Positions 6,280 through 7,413 of a stretch of DNA of 7,413 bases are shown here, in pieces. Positions within the stretch are counted from its first letter, which is position 1, and each line of letters starts with the position of its first letter. The stretch comes from SHZI01 sp964391025. GTDB lineage: Bacteria > Pseudomonadota > Gammaproteobacteria > Steroidobacterales > GCA-2729495. A model generated the notes under the pieces. That model made no database searches, was not told the DNA's origin, and worked only from the letters and a program-made list of their open reading frames with translations. The stretch spans positions 1-7,413 of the forward strand of contig CAYMKJ010000142.1 of assembly GCA_964391025.1 (NCBI GenBank). The letters are read 5' to 3'. Both the position numbers and the translations under genes were made by a program.

Positions 6280-6936
6280 TCACCGGCCGAGGATCGCCCG
6301 GGCGCGCGCCGCTGTAACTGGCGCTGTCGACGCCAGGAGGCCGCTGTCACCGCGCAGGATGGCAATCAGTCCGTTCACTGCCTCGTCGAGAATTTCATTG
6401 ACGATGACGAAATCGAACTCTGCCCAGTGCGCCATGTCGTCCAGGGCCTGTCCGAGCCGCCGACGGATCACCGCTTCGCTGTCGGTGCCCCGGCTGCGCA
6501 GCCGCCGTTCCAGCTCGGCAACCGACGGCGGCAGGATGAAGACGGTCCGGCAATCCGGCGCATTCGCGCGGATCTGGCGCGCGCCCTGCCAGTCAATCTC
6601 CAGCAGCACGTCGTGGCCCCCGGTGCGCAGCACCTCCACCTGGGTGCGGCTGGTGCCGTAGCAGTTGCCGAAGACTTCGGCGTGCTCGAGGAATTCTTCC
6701 TGGCTCACCATCTGCTGGAACCGGGCGCGGTCGACGAAGCAGTAGTCCCTGCCATCCGTTTCGCCCGGCCGTGGCGGTCGTGTGGTGTAGGAAATCGAGA
6801 AACGCAGGCTCGGGTCCCGGGCGAGCAGCGCCTTCACGAGGGTGGTCTTGCCGGCGCCGGACGGGGCTGAGAGGACCAGCAGGGTGCCCCGGCGGAGGGG
6901 TCGCTCTGCTGTACTGGTTTTGGGTAGCGAACTCAC
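6280..6936 (-). CDS. gmk: Guanylate kinase
   Basis: Gmk phosphorylates GMP (and dGMP) with ATP to give GDP, feeding GTP and (p)ppGpp synthesis. From the GTG at 6936 it has 218 residues; E. coli has 207. Motifs, numbered from that start: P-loop SAPSGAGKTT (23-32), GMP-binding TTRPPRPGE (51-59), HAEVFGNCYGTSR (85-97), EIDWQGA (113-119), FILPPS (133-138) and the Arg-rich lid RLRSRGTDSEAVIRRRL (145-161). Everything needed for catalysis is present. An ATG at 6999 would add 21 residues that have no counterpart in E. coli Gmk and would overlap the upstream small ORF. The GTG instead lies 5 bases after that ORF's stop, with GGTAA as a weak ribosome site, so I prefer it, but 6999 cannot be excluded. 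(p)ppGpp inhibits Gmk in several bacteria, which makes its linkage to spoT meaningful. Confidence 0.93.
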   Translation of the reverse strand: MSSLPKTSTAERPLRRGTLLVLSAPSGAGKTTLVKALLARDPSLRFSISYTTRPPRPGETDGRDYCFVDRARFQQMVSQEEFLEHAEVFGNCYGTSRTQVEVLRTGGHDVLLEIDWQGARQIRANAPDCRTVFILPPSVAELERRLRSRGTDSEAVIRRRLGQALDDMAHWAEFDFVIVNEILDEAVNGLIAILRGDSGLLASTAPVTAARARAILGR

Positions 6937-6941
6937 GATGG

Positions 6942-7196
6942 TTACCGGTCGACTGTCTGGTAGCCACTCAATATGCCGCCGAATGCGGAAATCCGCCATG
7001 GTGTTAACGGGCGTCGAAATGCCTGGTAAGGGTTCGACGCCTGTTTGGGCCGAATCGTGGTCAAACTTGCACGCCTGTCCACAGTCACGGTCATTGGCGA
7101 TCCCAACTGGGCGCTTAGATCGGAAACAAGCTGGTCGGCGTCCACCTCGATGATTCCGCCGCGTGCCCGCTCAACCCGACTTTGGCTCAATGACAC
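6942..7196 (-). CDS. Small hypothetical protein upstream of gmk
   Basis: An 84-residue frame starts with GTG at 7196, overlapping the last ten bases of the upstream partial gene, and ends with TAA five bases before the preferred gmk start. This end-to-start packing is the main argument that it is real. I do not recognise the product. The first half (RARGGIIEVDADQLVSDLSA, then MTVTVDRRA) looks like an ordinary soluble fold; the second half (from about residue 50) is rich in Pro, Arg and Tyr and less protein-like. It has no signal peptide, membrane segment or known motif. Codon choice is less GC-biased at third positions than in gmk or spoT. It could instead be non-coding leader of gmk. Confidence 0.4.
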   Translation of the reverse strand: MSLSQSRVERARGGIIEVDADQLVSDLSAQLGSPMTVTVDRRASLTTIRPKQASNPYQAFRRPLTPWRISAFGGILSGYQTVDR

Positions 7197-7413
7197 GGCG
7201 ATTGGCTGCTCATTTGCGCAGCGTCGACCAGGATTTCCTTTTGCAGTGGGCTAACAAGGAACGTCTTGTTATCAAATGCCGGATTTCGGTCCCTCGTCGT
7301 GTCCGGGCCGATATAGGTCTTGAGTATCTCGTCTGAGAATGGAAAGTTATTGAGTTGCGCTTCGTAGGCGTCATGAGCGCGATCCCCGGCGAAGGTCCAC
7401 CAACCCAGGTTGA
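7187..7413 (-). CDS. C-terminal end of an unidentified protein (5' part beyond the right edge)
   Basis: The frame enters at the right edge and stays open for 74 residues to a TGA at 7189-7187. The sequence looks truly protein-like: NLGWWTFAGDRAHDAYEAQL (1-20), then NFPFSDEILKTYIGPDTTRD, then KTFLVSPLQKEILVDAAQM, whereas the other two minus-strand frames either stop early or give an Arg/Ser-rich translation. The WWTFAG motif faintly recalls C-terminal parts of some Lhr-like DEAD/DEAH helicases, but that is a weak impression and I do not assign a function. GC content falls to about 51% here (92 of 180 bases over 7201-7380), well below the core operon, which suggests a recently acquired or differently evolving gene. 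The small ORF that follows overlaps its stop. Confidence 0.6.
   Translation of the reverse strand, partial: NLGWWTFAGDRAHDAYEAQLNNFPFSDEILKTYIGPDTTRDRNPAFDNKTFLVSPLQKEILVDAAQMSSQSPCH

Noticed and set aside
4303..6870. An 855-codon open frame on the plus strand
   Set aside because: It runs antisense to spoT, rpoZ and gmk, crosses their intergenic gaps, has a His/Val/Gly/Gln-rich translation with no domain, and is explained by the strong third-position GC bias of the real genes.

Overview
The window is a stretch of a high-GC gammaproteobacterial chromosome. Every gene I can support reads on the minus strand, so transcription runs from the right edge to the left. The order gmk-rpoZ-spoT-ridA-recG and the protein sequences (E. 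coli-type omega, a SpoT with intact HD, synthetase, TGS and ACT parts, a full-length RecG) point to Gammaproteobacteria. I cannot place it below class; a relative of the Xanthomonadales/Nevskiales/Chromatiales-type lineages is a guess.

Layout from right to left. 7413-6942: the C-terminal end of an unidentified protein (7413-7187) and a small unknown ORF (7196-6942). This stretch is poorer in GC (about 51% over 7201-7380 by hand count) than the core genes, and it occupies the place where yicC often lies in related genomes. 6936-6280: gmk, guanylate kinase. 6168-5872: rpoZ, the omega subunit of RNA polymerase. 5871-5701: a 171-bp gap with a small hairpin and a striking 18-bp perfect inverted repeat. 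5700-3547: spoT. 3550-3170: ridA. 3173-1080: recG, which seems to need a CTG start overlapping the ridA stop. 1079-946: a 134-bp gap with a candidate promoter and an overlapping inverted repeat. 945-589: a Phd-like antitoxin. 589-1: a zeta-toxin-like P-loop kinase that runs off the left edge.

How the genes fit together. Gmk makes GDP from GMP and is a known (p)ppGpp target in many bacteria. Omega contributes to one of the two ppGpp sites on E. coli-type RNA polymerase. SpoT makes and destroys the alarmone. RidA (reactive imine hydrolysis) and RecG (fork and recombination repair) are frequent riders on this operon. spoT-ridA-recG overlap end to start, so they are probably co-transcribed and translationally coupled. 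The antitoxin-toxin pair immediately downstream looks like an accessory insertion at the end of this conserved block. It joins a Phd-type antitoxin to a zeta-type kinase instead of the classical epsilon antitoxin.

No tRNA, rRNA, CRISPR array, insertion sequence or convincing intrinsic terminator was seen. No gene-free stretch exceeds 171 bases.
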